DNA from: CAZFLM01 sp964519955
Lineage (GTDB): Bacteria > Armatimonadota > Chthonomonadetes > Chthonomonadales > CAJBBX01
Direction: 5' to 3'
Assembly: GCA_964519955.1 (NCBI GenBank)
Contig: CAZFLM010000046.1
Coordinates: forward strand, 1 to 53,448
DNA: 53,448 nt
Under the pieces are notes generated by a model that saw only the letters and a program-made list of their open reading frames with translations, ran no database searches and was not told the origin of the DNA. Positions within the stretch are counted from its first letter, which is position 1; every line of letters begins with the position of its first letter. Shown here piece after piece: positions 39,676 through 48,091 of this stretch. A program made the position numbers and the translations under genes.

Positions 39676-41556
39676 CTACTTGCCGGCGATCCTGTAGAGG
39701 TGAACTCCGTATCCGGCGAAGTCGTCGGCGAACTTGCCGTTGACGGCCGTCAGCTCGCGTCCCTCGTCGATCACGGTCACCGCGGCGTTCCCCTGGATCC
39801 CCTTGAGGACGAACTCGGCCTTGGTGGTACCATCGCGCATGGCCGCCGCGAACAGATAGGTCGCGCCGCCGTGGCGCTTCACCATGACGTCGACGGGCAC
39901 CTTCCGGTTGCTGCTGCTAACGGTCGCGGCATCGCCGATCGTCGGCGAGTTCAGCACAGGCGCCAGAGCCATCACCTGCCGGTTCAGCTTGCCGACGGCC
40001 TCAGCCATCTCCTTGTCCGCCAAGAGGGCAGCCTCGATGAAGCCGCCGGGCCCCTCGAACTGGTGGACGAAGTAGACGAGACCGTGCGACCCGTGGATGA
40101 GCGACATCCAGACCTCGGCGCGCACCTGGGTCGGAGTGGGCTTCACGTTCGGGTTCGAGATCCGCGTGCACTCGAAGTCGTTCCACACCACCTTCTTGCC
40201 GCCCGACCACTTCGTGAGGCGCTCCACCCCGTACGGCACTCTCCAGAGCTTGCCTGCGACCTCGGAATCCGTCGAGACCGCCGGGTAGATGTCGTAGGAC
40301 AGGATGTCGCCCCCCTTCGCGTACTCGGCGTAGTCCTCGGGATGCCGCGTTCGGGGGCCGCGGCCGATGTAGTTGTCCCACGCGACGGATTGGCCCAGCC
40401 CGAGGTAGACCGGACGCGTCGGGTCGGCGGCCTTCATCGCGTTGTAGCGCCGCACGATCTCTTCTGGAGTGACCGGGGGCCCGTAGCCGCCCTTGCCGTC
40501 GGACTGAGCGTTGTCGGGCTCATCCATCTGCATCCACGCGATGATCGTCGGGTCGTTCAGGTGCTTGAGCGCCACCTCGTTCTGCTCGCAGATGACGGGC
40601 ATACCCGCCGCCTTCAGCGCGGCCAACTGCGCCTCGGTCGGCCCTTGCCACAGCCCATTGTAGTGGTTGATGCCGATCGCCTTGTACTCGGCCGCGCGCT
40701 TGGGGTCCTGCAGCCATACGCCGATCGGGAACCAGTTCGGGTCCCTAGGCGGCCCGTTCCGCCACGCCGCGTAGTAGCCGCCCTGCGGCACCGTGGTAGC
40801 CTCCATCATGCGGCTCTCGGGCACCCCGGTGTTCTTCTGCTTGCCGGTCACGCTGATCGTCATGTCGTCGACCCAGATTGTCTGGCCAGGCGCCGGCCCG
40901 GTATCCCCCGCCAGGAGGACCGAGACGAATCCCCTCGCCTTCACGTTGTCCTGAACGATGAGCGGGCTGTCCCCGTCGACGTCCTTCCCATCGTGATAGA
41001 CCTTCCAGCCCACCGCATCGTCGAAGACGTAGGTCCACTTGTGCCAGCCTACGGTCCGCCTGATGCCGAGATAGACGACCTCACGGTAGAGGTACTTGCC
41101 ATCCGCCGACCAGCCGATCGCGTAGGTGTTGCCGCCGTCGAGGTAGGGCGCGTAGATCGGCCCGATCCCCTCGGTCACCCCCTCCGAGTTCTTCACGCCG
41201 CACACGGGACCGTCGCGATACGCCTTCGGGTCGGCGGGCTTGGTGCCGTCCTCGTACACCCAGAACTCGATCTTGCCGGCGCTGTCGTCTTCTGCGACCT
41301 TGAGGATGGCCGTGGCACCCGGGGCGATCTTGAGCGATCCCCCTGCCCCGTCGCCGTGGTTGCGGCTCTTGTCGATCCTAACGTCGCCGGTGACCTTCCA
41401 GCCGCCTGGCACACCCCCACTGTCGAAGTCGAATGCCAAGTCGGATGGCGTCGCCTTCGCGGCAGGCTCAACGGATCGCGCACAAGAAGCGTGGACGGAT
41501 ACGAACAGGACGCAGCACGCCGAGGCAGCGGCCGCTCGGCCGATCAGGTGTCTCAT
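39676..41556 (-). CDS. Secreted TIM-barrel glycoside-hydrolase-like protein with binding domain
   Basis: 626 residues from the ATG at 41556 (GGGAGG eight nt upstream). A signal peptide (AAAASACCVLFVSVHASC) precedes a jelly-roll domain (about 35-225). Next is a TIM barrel (about 240-540) with PNWFPIGVWLQDPKRAAEYK, AIGINHYNGLW, IIAWMQMDEPDNAQ (candidate acid/base region), GGDILSYDIYPAV, KKVVWNDFECT (candidate nucleophile region) and HGSHGLVYFVHQF. The layout resembles GH42/GH2-like or agarase-like beta-glycosidases. A C-terminal beta-sandwich ends the protein. Substrate unknown. Confidence 0.75.
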   Translation of the reverse strand: MRHLIGRAAAASACCVLFVSVHASCARSVEPAAKATPSDLAFDFDSGGVPGGWKVTGDVRIDKSRNHGDGAGGSLKIAPGATAILKVAEDDSAGKIEFWVYEDGTKPADPKAYRDGPVCGVKNSEGVTEGIGPIYAPYLDGGNTYAIGWSADGKYLYREVVYLGIRRTVGWHKWTYVFDDAVGWKVYHDGKDVDGDSPLIVQDNVKARGFVSVLLAGDTGPAPGQTIWVDDMTISVTGKQKNTGVPESRMMEATTVPQGGYYAAWRNGPPRDPNWFPIGVWLQDPKRAAEYKAIGINHYNGLWQGPTEAQLAALKAAGMPVICEQNEVALKHLNDPTIIAWMQMDEPDNAQSDGKGGYGPPVTPEEIVRRYNAMKAADPTRPVYLGLGQSVAWDNYIGRGPRTRHPEDYAEYAKGGDILSYDIYPAVSTDSEVAGKLWRVPYGVERLTKWSGGKKVVWNDFECTRISNPNVKPTPTQVRAEVWMSLIHGSHGLVYFVHQFEGPGGFIEAALLADKEMAEAVGKLNRQVMALAPVLNSPTIGDAATVSSSNRKVPVDVMVKRHGGATYLFAAAMRDGTTKAEFVLKGIQGNAAVTVIDEGRELTAVNGKFADDFAGYGVHLYRIAGK

Positions 41557-41673
41557 CGCGGGTCCTCCCAGGCCCTCTATTCGGCGCGGGCCGTCGTACG
41601 TCCTTGCGACCTCGCGAAGTGCAGGAGAGCCGCCCCCGCGCACCGAACAGACGCGCCGGACGAGCGCTGCACG

Positions 41674-41700
41674 GGACGGGCAGGGACGCCCATCCCACGA
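41674..41700 (-). repeat. Dispersed element H, inverted copy
   Basis: GGACGGGCAGGGACGCCC then ATCCCACGA, the reverse complement of the H core. It lies between two divergent TIM-barrel genes, about 75 nt before the second. Confidence 0.8.
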
Positions 41701-41774
41701 GGGCGCGGTGCCGGACGGACAGGGGCGCGAGTACCACCAGGCTGTGCCGTGGAACGATGAGGAGGGCGAACGGG

Positions 41775-43538
41775 ATGAGCACGGGCAACGCACAACGCTG
41801 CGAGGCATCGCTGGAATACCGAGTTGGGCACCTGGGCACGCCGGGATCGTGGGAGCCCTGGAGCTGGACGACGCGCGTCGACTGGACCGCCGACAACCTG
41901 GCGAGGCTGAAGGCGCTTGGGTTCAACACGGTCCAGCTTAACGTGGCGTGGGGCGCCCGCCCCGGCGACGAGCCGCTCAACCTGGAGGACGTCGTCGAGT
42001 TGACGCCCGAGCAGGAAGCGCGCCTCCCGCAGCCGGTGCCTCTGCGCGGGTCAGCCGAGGAGGGGCGCTGGGAGCAGCGGCGGGCCGACCTGCGCGCGCG
42101 CATCGCCCTCTGCAGCGAGGCGGGGCTGCGCACCCTCTTCCACTTCGGCGCACCCTACAACGCCCACGCGCGCTACGGCGACAACCCGCCGAACTGCATC
42201 TCCGACCCGGACGTCACGGAGCGCTACGCCCTGCTGGTCCGTGCGTTCGCCGCCGAGTTCCCAGGCGTCGACGACCTCCACCTCTACACGTACGACCAGG
42301 ACGCGTGGCTCTGCAGCGAGTTCGGCGACTGCCCGCGCTGCGCCGGCGTCCCCCTCGCCCGGCGCCTGGCGCCGTTCCTCGACAGGCTGACCGCCGAGTG
42401 GCGCGCGGCCAACGCGAACGGGCGGCTCTGGTGGGAGCCCTGGGAGCTGTCGGCGGGACAGAGCCTGGCCTGCATCGGCGCGGTGAACCCGGAGGGCTTC
42501 GGCCTGGCGCTGCACGTGAACGCCGGCGAGTGCATGGCGACGATCGTGGCCGACCGCTGGTTCCGCAACATGGCGGCGGCCGCCGCAGCGCGAGGCATCC
42601 CCGTCGTAGGCGAGTACTTCCTCGGCGCACAGAGCGAGGAGACGGAACCCCTCACCGGCCTGGCGCACCCGCTCGTGACGCTCCGCGCGCTGCGGTCCCT
42701 GGCTGGCGTGCGGGGCCTCCGCGGCATCAAAGAGTACTACGGCCTGGTGCCGGATGTCGAGGACCCCAACCTGCGGATGGCCGGCATCTTCTTCGCGCAG
42801 CCCGGCATCGGCGAGGACGAGGCGCTGGCGAAGCTGGCCGAGCCCTACGGCGACGCAGCGGCAGCGATTCAGCGCTTCTGGCGCCTGAGCAGCGAAGGCA
42901 TGGAGCTGTTCCCGTGGGAGGTGTCGTGGTACATCCGCGAGATCGGGCGCAGCGCCGTGGACCACAGCTTGGCCGCCGCGATGATCCATGGCCAGCAGTG
43001 CTCTACGCCAAGCTGGGACTCGACGCGGCACTCCGTCTTCATGAAGGTGGACGACCGCCAGCCGCACCCGTGGATGCTGGAGGACGTGCAGGTCCGCTGC
43101 GAGATGGCCGCGTCGAGATGGCGTGAGGCAGAGGCGCTCGGCTCGGAGATCGCACGCCTTGCCCCCGAAGGCCTGCGCGACGCAGTAGCCGACTGCCTGC
43201 GCGACCAGGCCTCGCTGCGCCGCCGCGCCGTCGCCTACGCCTGCCACCTCCGCGAGACGAACCTTGCCACGGTGATCCGTAGACACAGCGGACGTGGCGC
43301 CGACGCGGCGACGCAGGGCGCCATCGCTGAGCTGCTCAGCATCCTGCAAGCGGACCGCGAGAACTGGCGCGAGGAGGTCGCGGCCAATACCGGCCTGCCA
43401 GGCACCTACGCCACGTGGCCGGAGATCGACGAGGCCATCGCCCTCCTCCAGCAAGACCCCGCCGCGTTCCTGGAGCGCTTCCTCATCGAGACGCCCTACC
43501 ACGCGAGCAAGGGCATCTTCAGCCTCACGTCGCGGTGA
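41775..43538 (+). CDS. Cytosolic TIM-barrel glycoside-hydrolase-like protein
   Basis: 587 residues from the ATG at 41775 (GGAGGG eight nt upstream). No signal peptide. GHLGTPGSWEPWSWTTRVDW, ARLKALGFNTVQLNVAWGAR, CSEAGLRTLFHFGAPYNA, DLHLYTYDQDAWLCSEFGDC with PRCAG, NGRLWWEPWELSAGQSL, IPVVGEYFLGAQSEE and IKEYYGL give a complete barrel order with candidate acidic residues. The CGDCPRC-like segment may bind a metal. The helical C-terminus covers about 430-587. Similar proteins occur in PVC and Armatimonadota sugar loci without assigned activity. It may act on an imported oligosaccharide, which fits the downstream transporter and kinase genes. Confidence 0.7.
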   Translation: MSTGNAQRCEASLEYRVGHLGTPGSWEPWSWTTRVDWTADNLARLKALGFNTVQLNVAWGARPGDEPLNLEDVVELTPEQEARLPQPVPLRGSAEEGRWEQRRADLRARIALCSEAGLRTLFHFGAPYNAHARYGDNPPNCISDPDVTERYALLVRAFAAEFPGVDDLHLYTYDQDAWLCSEFGDCPRCAGVPLARRLAPFLDRLTAEWRAANANGRLWWEPWELSAGQSLACIGAVNPEGFGLALHVNAGECMATIVADRWFRNMAAAAAARGIPVVGEYFLGAQSEETEPLTGLAHPLVTLRALRSLAGVRGLRGIKEYYGLVPDVEDPNLRMAGIFFAQPGIGEDEALAKLAEPYGDAAAAIQRFWRLSSEGMELFPWEVSWYIREIGRSAVDHSLAAAMIHGQQCSTPSWDSTRHSVFMKVDDRQPHPWMLEDVQVRCEMAASRWREAEALGSEIARLAPEGLRDAVADCLRDQASLRRRAVAYACHLRETNLATVIRRHSGRGADAATQGAIAELLSILQADRENWREEVAANTGLPGTYATWPEIDEAIALLQQDPAAFLERFLIETPYHASKGIFSLTSR

Positions 43539-43559
43539 CGGTGGGACATGCTGGGACCT

Positions 43560-43577
43560 GGGACTTGGGACTTGGGG
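43560..43577 (-). repeat. Heptamer family A (CCCAAGT)
   Basis: GGGACTTGGGACTTGGGG on the plus strand, with a variant unit GGGACCT just before. This is the only family A copy in the right two-thirds of the window. Confidence 0.9.
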
Positions 43578-43647
43578 CTGGGGCGCCTCGCGCCTGCGAC
43601 GGGAAGGGAACAGCGGGTTGGACGTTCAGCTACTGGAGCCGGTTGAG

Positions 43648-44133
43648 GTGAGAAGCTCGCTCTGGCAGCGGATGCTCGCTGCCGTCCTTGGGCTCACGTT
43701 TGCCTTCGTGGCGATCGTGTTGATCGGAGATGGCGCTCTGCCGCAGGGATTCCCGGTGCCTCACAAGGGCTTCGACAACCGAGCATTGGGCCTGGCGAGC
43801 GGCATCGGGCTCCTGTGCGGGTCCATCTGGTTCTGGTGGCGCGCGGAGCGCGACCGCCTCAGGGCCGACGAGAGGGGCGTCGAGCAGCGTGTTGGACTCC
43901 GCTGCAAGCGCGTGGCATGGAGCGACGTGGCCAGCTTCCGCCAGGAACGCACCCGCGGTACCCGTGAGCGGCTTGTCGAGCCAGTGCTCTACGACAGCGA
44001 AGGGCGCGTGCTGCTGCGCCCGGTCGCGCCCGCGCTGGTCGGCACGGGATCTCAGGACGAGGAACGCGCACGGTTCTGGGCGCTGGTCGAGCGGCGCCTC
44101 CACGCTGAGGGAGCCCGAAGGCAGGCCGTATGA
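43648..44133 (+). CDS. Small membrane protein with PH-like domain
   Basis: 161 residues from the GTG at 43648 (GGAG nine nt upstream); a TTG at 43618 in frame would add ten residues. Two membrane helices (MLAAVLGLTFAFVAIVLIG and ALGLASGIGLLCGSIWFWW) precede a cytosolic domain of about 90 residues. Its beta pattern (RADERGVEQRVGLRCKRVAW, SDVASFRQERTRGT, VLYDSEGRVLLRP) is that of bacterial PH-like domains. Function unknown. It converges on the MFS gene with a 10-nt gap. Confidence 0.68.
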   Translation: MRSSLWQRMLAAVLGLTFAFVAIVLIGDGALPQGFPVPHKGFDNRALGLASGIGLLCGSIWFWWRAERDRLRADERGVEQRVGLRCKRVAWSDVASFRQERTRGTRERLVEPVLYDSEGRVLLRPVAPALVGTGSQDEERARFWALVERRLHAEGARRQAV

Positions 44134-44143
44134 GCCGCCGCGC

Positions 44144-45316
44144 TCAGTCCGCCGGCTCCGGCTGCGGCGAGGCCAGGGCGCCTGCCGCCCGGTGGGACGG
44201 CGCGGCGGCGACGAGCGCGATCGCGAGCACGATCACGCCGACGCCCAGCGCAAACGGGGCGCGCACGCCGAGCTGGTCCGCCAGGATGCCGCCGAGAACC
44301 GGCCCAACCACACCGCCGCCGCCGAGGATCGCCTCGTGGAACCCCATGCAGGCATCGCTCCGGTCGCCGGCGTGGAGGCTGCAGTGCACGCTGCCGGCCT
44401 GCGTCGGAGCGCGTGAGGCGCCCAGGATGGCGTAGGCGGCCACGAAAGCGACAGCGCTGCCGCAGAAGCCGAACAGCCCCATCGACACGGCGCCGCCCGC
44501 CATGCCCAGCAGAAGGGGCCACTTGCGGCACTGCCACCAGGGGCCCGAGGCCAGGACCGCGAACAGCACGATCTGCCCCACCCACACGGCCGCGGACATC
44601 TCGCCGATCGCGCCGTCGCTGAAGCCGAGGCCGCGGGCGAACTTGGGGAAGATCGCGCCGGCGGCCGCTGCAGCCGTCCACATCGCTCCGTTCGACACCC
44701 AGGCCATCATCCGCTGGTTCGCGGACACCTCGACGTGGGCGTCGGCGACCTCCAAATCGCTGCCGGTCGACGCCCCCTCGACGGGGCCGACGCGGAACCA
44801 GACCACGACCGTCATCACCATCACCAGAGCGCCCACGAGCCAGAACGCCGCGTGCGGGCCGGCCAGGCGGTAGGCATGCCCCGCCACGGCGCCGCCGACG
44901 AGGATGCCGACCGTCCAGCTCACGTTGAAGATCGAGGTGCGGACACGTGTCTCAGTCGGCGTCCCCGCCTTCAGGCAGGTCTGGAACGCCGGCCAGAAGA
45001 TGCCGCCGCCCGCGCCGGAGAGCGGCCCCGCGAGCAGCAGGATCCACGGGTTGGTTGCCATGCCCGCGACGATCGCGCCCAGGCCGAAGAGGAACGCCCC
45101 CGCGGTGGCCGTGGTGCGCGCGCCGAACCGGCCGATGGTCTTCCCGGTCGACATGGCCACGATCACATAGGGTGCGCCCCAGCCGACGCCCAGAATCAGG
45201 CCCACGAACAGGGCCGATGCCCCCAGATCGAGCGCGCGGAAGTTGGCCATGAGCTGGGACATGGCGACGGCCACGTCCATGGCGAACGGGATGGCGAAGA
45301 AGTCGAAGCGCTTCAC
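44144..45316 (-). CDS. MFS transporter
   Basis: 390 residues, GTG start. Twelve membrane helices in two halves. The intracellular motif after helix 2 reads STGKTIGRFGARTTATAGAF, a form of the MFS GxxxDRxGRR motif, and LSGAGGGIFWPAFQTCL is a helix-4/5 motif of MFS exporters and sugar porters. The central loop (about 190-210) is acidic. It is divergent from the kinase/SIS genes, with the 190-nt spacer between as the likely control region. It probably imports the sugar handled by the kinase, though export is possible. Confidence 0.85.
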   Translation of the reverse strand: MKRFDFFAIPFAMDVAVAMSQLMANFRALDLGASALFVGLILGVGWGAPYVIVAMSTGKTIGRFGARTTATAGAFLFGLGAIVAGMATNPWILLLAGPLSGAGGGIFWPAFQTCLKAGTPTETRVRTSIFNVSWTVGILVGGAVAGHAYRLAGPHAAFWLVGALVMVMTVVVWFRVGPVEGASTGSDLEVADAHVEVSANQRMMAWVSNGAMWTAAAAAGAIFPKFARGLGFSDGAIGEMSAAVWVGQIVLFAVLASGPWWQCRKWPLLLGMAGGAVSMGLFGFCGSAVAFVAAYAILGASRAPTQAGSVHCSLHAGDRSDACMGFHEAILGGGGVVGPVLGGILADQLGVRAPFALGVGVIVLAIALVAAAPSHRAAGALASPQPEPAD

Positions 45317-45506
45317 GAAGCGGAGGCCTTTGCTGCCGCAGTATGCGGTGAATGTGCCCTCAGTCTACCTGCCCGCGCCTCCAACGCGGCTGCCGCCCCG
45401 AGGCGATCCGGCAACTCGTCGCTGCCGCGTTCCGTTCGAGCCGCGCATCGGGGTAACCTCTTGGTGACGGCTGGGCGCGCCAGCCGATGGAACACGCGGG
45501 AGCCGG

Positions 45507-46487
45507 GTGTTGCGCTACATTCTGGCGGTTGACCGGGGCGGCACGAAGTGCGAGGCCTTGCTGGCCGGCGAGGACGGCCGCGCAGCCGGATGGGGCCGCT
45601 GCGACTACAGCGACCCGGAGAGCGGGCGCGGGACCGGCGGCGCCGGCCGTACCGAGGCGAACCGCCAGCGAGCCGTGCGGCAGGCCCTCTCGGGCTGGAC
45701 GGACGGCGACTCCCTCACGCTGGTCGGCGACTGTACACTGGCGCCCGGCGACCTGCCGCCCGGGGTCGAGTGCTCCATCCACCGCAGACCGGCCGGCGAG
45801 GGCGACATCGGCCTGAGCTTCCTGGGCGACGGCCCCGGCATCGCGGCGCTCGTCGGCACGGGCGCTCTCCTGGTGGGGCGGGGGCCGGACGGGCGGCAGA
45901 AGCACATGGACGGCCTCGGCCCATTCCTCGGCGACTACGGCAGCGCCTACTACATCGGCGCGCTGGCGATGAAGGCCTCTGCCAAGGCGAACTGGCACCC
46001 GCGCCACCATACGACGCTCGCCAAGGTCATCCCGGAGGCGTGCGCCGCCAACGCGGGCTCCCCGCCGAGCTTCCACCTGGTCCCCTACTCGCTCGAAACG
46101 CGCGACCGCTCGGAGATCGCCTCGCTCGCCGCGCTGGTGGACCGCGAGGCGCGCGCCTGTGACGCCGTGGCGCAGCGCATCCTCGACGAGGCCGCCGGGG
46201 CCCTCTCCGAGACGGTGTGGGACCTGCGTGAGCGCCTCGACCTGCGGAGCGTGCCACTTCGCCTCGTGGGAGCCGGCTCGGTCATCGCCCGCTCGGATCG
46301 CTACTGGGAGACGCTCTGCGAGCGCGTGCGGACGTTCGCGCCCGATATGCAGCCCACCCGCATCACCCAGCCGGCGCTGCTCGGATACGTGCTGCTGGCC
46401 GCCCGCGAGATGGGCTGGCCCAACGCCGAGGATCTGCCCGATACCCTCTTTCCAGCCACCGCCAACACGCATACATCGCCTGGATGA
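45507..46487 (+). CDS. BadF/BadG/BcrA/BcrD-type (N-acetylglucosamine kinase-like) kinase
   Basis: 326 residues, GTG start with GGGAG upstream. ASKHA fold: phosphate-1 loop AVDRGGTKCEALLAGEDG, phosphate-2 loop ALVGTGALLVGRG, and the family signature MDGLGPFLGDYGSAYYIG followed by ALAMKA. LVGAGSVIARSD is the adenosine motif. Members of this family phosphorylate GlcNAc, glucosamine or MurNAc (NAGK, MurK), and others are ATPase activators. Two SIS-domain genes follow on the same strand, supporting an amino-sugar kinase. A copy of element H sits between this gene and the first SIS gene. Confidence 0.82.
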   Translation: MLRYILAVDRGGTKCEALLAGEDGRAAGWGRCDYSDPESGRGTGGAGRTEANRQRAVRQALSGWTDGDSLTLVGDCTLAPGDLPPGVECSIHRRPAGEGDIGLSFLGDGPGIAALVGTGALLVGRGPDGRQKHMDGLGPFLGDYGSAYYIGALAMKASAKANWHPRHHTTLAKVIPEACAANAGSPPSFHLVPYSLETRDRSEIASLAALVDREARACDAVAQRILDEAAGALSETVWDLRERLDLRSVPLRLVGAGSVIARSDRYWETLCERVRTFAPDMQPTRITQPALLGYVLLAAREMGWPNAEDLPDTLFPATANTHTSPG

Positions 46488-46497
46488 TGCGCGAGCG

Positions 46498-46556
46498 CCG
46501 TGGTGTGATGGGCCTCCGCGCCCGTCCAGTGCCGTTCATGAACAAGCCAGGCCAGG
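46498..46556 (+). repeat. Dispersed element H, long copy in a 5' leader
   Basis: CCGTGGTGTGATGGGCC then CGCGCCCGTCCAG, continuing through GTTCATGAAC (a perfect palindrome) and AAGCCAGGCC. It abuts the AGGAGG of the first SIS gene. Same tail as at 37.57 kb. Confidence 0.8.
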
Positions 46557-46564
46557 AGGACAAC

Positions 46565-47305
46565 GTGGTTCCACTTCTCTATACAGCCGCCATCCGCAAG
46601 GTGCTGACCCATCTCGAGGAGACGCAGCTTGCCGCCATCGACCAGGCCGCCGACGCCGTCGTCGCCGCGCTGCGGAACGGTGGCGCCGTGTTCTGCGGCA
46701 ACATCGGCCACAGCAACCAGGACGACTTTCTGAACCGGGCCGGCGGGCTCGCGGCGCTGCAGCGATTCGCGTACAGCCTGTCGATCACCGATCCCGTGGC
46801 CGATTGCCTGAACAACCGTCCGCGCACGGAGCCGTTCGAGCGCGACCTGGAGACCATCCGGTTCGCGGTGAAGGCGAGCAACCTGCGCAAGGGCGACGTG
46901 GTCCTGGTCGGGTCGGTGTCCGGCAAGAACCGGGAGCCCGTCGAGCTGGCCCTGGCCTGCCGCGAGATGGGCGTCACGGTCATCGGCATGACCTCGATGG
47001 TGTACACGCAGCAGGTGGAGTCGCTGCACCCGTCCGGCAAGCGCCTCTTTGAGGTGGCGGACGTCGTCATCGACAACGGCGCTCCGTTCGGCGACGCGGC
47101 CGTGGCGATCCCCGGCTATGAGAACGACCTGCTGCCCGTATCCGGCGTCGCGTTCATCGTGGCGGGCTGGATGATCTGGGGCCGCGTGATGGAGAAGATG
47201 GCCGAGCAGGGCGACGCTCCGACCACCTACATCAGCGCGAACCGGCCCGGCGGCATGGAGAGCTACCAGCAGAACCGTGAGCACTACCAGAAGAGGGGGT
47301 ACTGA
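46565..47305 (+). CDS. SIS-domain sugar-phosphate isomerase-like protein 1
   Basis: 246 residues from the GTG at 46565, with AGGAGG six nt upstream; the longer frame runs through a repeat. SIS fold: AVFCGNIGHSNQDDFLNRAG (phosphosugar-binding loop) and GDVVLVGSVSGKNREPVELA with LACREMGVTVIGMTS, the classical SGKN-type phosphate loop. VVIDNGAPFGDAAVAIPGYE is shared with the next protein, so the two are paralogues. SIS proteins isomerise, deaminate or cleave phosphorylated sugars. The next gene starts one base after the stop, so the products may form a heteromer. Confidence 0.83.
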   Translation: MVPLLYTAAIRKVLTHLEETQLAAIDQAADAVVAALRNGGAVFCGNIGHSNQDDFLNRAGGLAALQRFAYSLSITDPVADCLNNRPRTEPFERDLETIRFAVKASNLRKGDVVLVGSVSGKNREPVELALACREMGVTVIGMTSMVYTQQVESLHPSGKRLFEVADVVIDNGAPFGDAAVAIPGYENDLLPVSGVAFIVAGWMIWGRVMEKMAEQGDAPTTYISANRPGGMESYQQNREHYQKRGY

Positions 47306-47306
47306 C

Positions 47307-48047
47307 ATGTCGGCGCAGGTCTACTTCGACAAGGCGATCGAGACGCTCCGCACCGTCGCGGAGACGCAGGCGGAGCCCATCGGCAAGGCGGCAGAGGCGT
47401 TGGTGGAGGCGGTGGTCGGCGGCAAGCGCATCTTCTCGTTCGGCGCGAGCCACAGCTTCATGCTGACCGAGGAGCTGGTCTACCGCACGGGCGGCCTGAT
47501 GCTCGTCAACCCGATCTACCCGCACGGAATGAACCTGTTCGTGCGCCCCAGCACCGTCACCTCGCAGATCGAGCGCGTGCCGGGACTAGGCGCGACACTG
47601 CTGGAGAGCGTGCCCCACCAGCCAGGCGACGTGCTGATCGTGGCCTCGACATCGGGGCGCAACGCGGTGGCGATCGATATGGCGGCGGCCGCGCGGGAGA
47701 AGGGCCTCACGGTCATCGGCATCACGTCGTTCGACTACACGAACCACGTGACCAGCCGCCACCCGAAGGGCCTGAAGGTCATCGACATCTGCGACATCGT
47801 CATCGACAATGGCGCGCCGTACGGCGACGCGGCGGTGGAGATCCCCGGCTTCCCGCAGAAGGTCAGCCCGCTCAGCACCGTCACCGGCTGCGCCATCGTG
47901 AACGCCATCGCGGCGGAGGTGGTGGCGCGGCTCGTAGCGCGGGGCATCACGCCGCCGGTCTACGTGAGCGCCAACCTGGACGGCGGCGAGGAGCGCAATG
48001 CGAAGCTGCTCGCCGAGAACGCCGACCGCATCTTCTACCTGGAGTAG
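47307..48047 (+). CDS. SIS-domain sugar-phosphate isomerase-like protein 2
   Basis: 246 residues from the ATG at 47307 with GAGGGGG upstream. UPF0309-like SIS protein: GGKRIFSFGASHSFMLTEEL, GDVLIVASTSGRNAVAIDMA then AREKGLTVIGITSFDYTNHV, and VIDNGAPYGDAAVEIPGFPQ. It closely parallels protein 1, with identical length and the same VIDNGAPxGDAAV motif. Tandem paralogues with one-base spacing suggest paired subunits. In other bacteria UPF0309 proteins sit with amino-sugar PTS or kinase genes. The substrate is unknown. Confidence 0.85.
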   Translation: MSAQVYFDKAIETLRTVAETQAEPIGKAAEALVEAVVGGKRIFSFGASHSFMLTEELVYRTGGLMLVNPIYPHGMNLFVRPSTVTSQIERVPGLGATLLESVPHQPGDVLIVASTSGRNAVAIDMAAAAREKGLTVIGITSFDYTNHVTSRHPKGLKVIDICDIVIDNGAPYGDAAVEIPGFPQKVSPLSTVTGCAIVNAIAAEVVARLVARGITPPVYVSANLDGGEERNAKLLAENADRIFYLE

Positions 48048-48067
48048 ACGCCGGCGCGCGGCAAGGG

Positions 48068-48091
48068 GAGCCGGCGACCTACCGCCGGCTC
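48068..48091. terminator. Hairpin between convergent SIS and GxGYxYP genes
   Basis: GAGCCGGCG (48068-48076) pairs with CGCCGGCTC (48083-48091), six-nt loop. It overlaps the last codons of the minus-strand gene. No T-run. Confidence 0.5.

Noticed and set aside
45360..46472. 370-codon minus-strand frame opposite the kinase gene
   Set aside because: It overlaps the whole kinase gene, whose motifs are clear, and has no ribosome site or domain.
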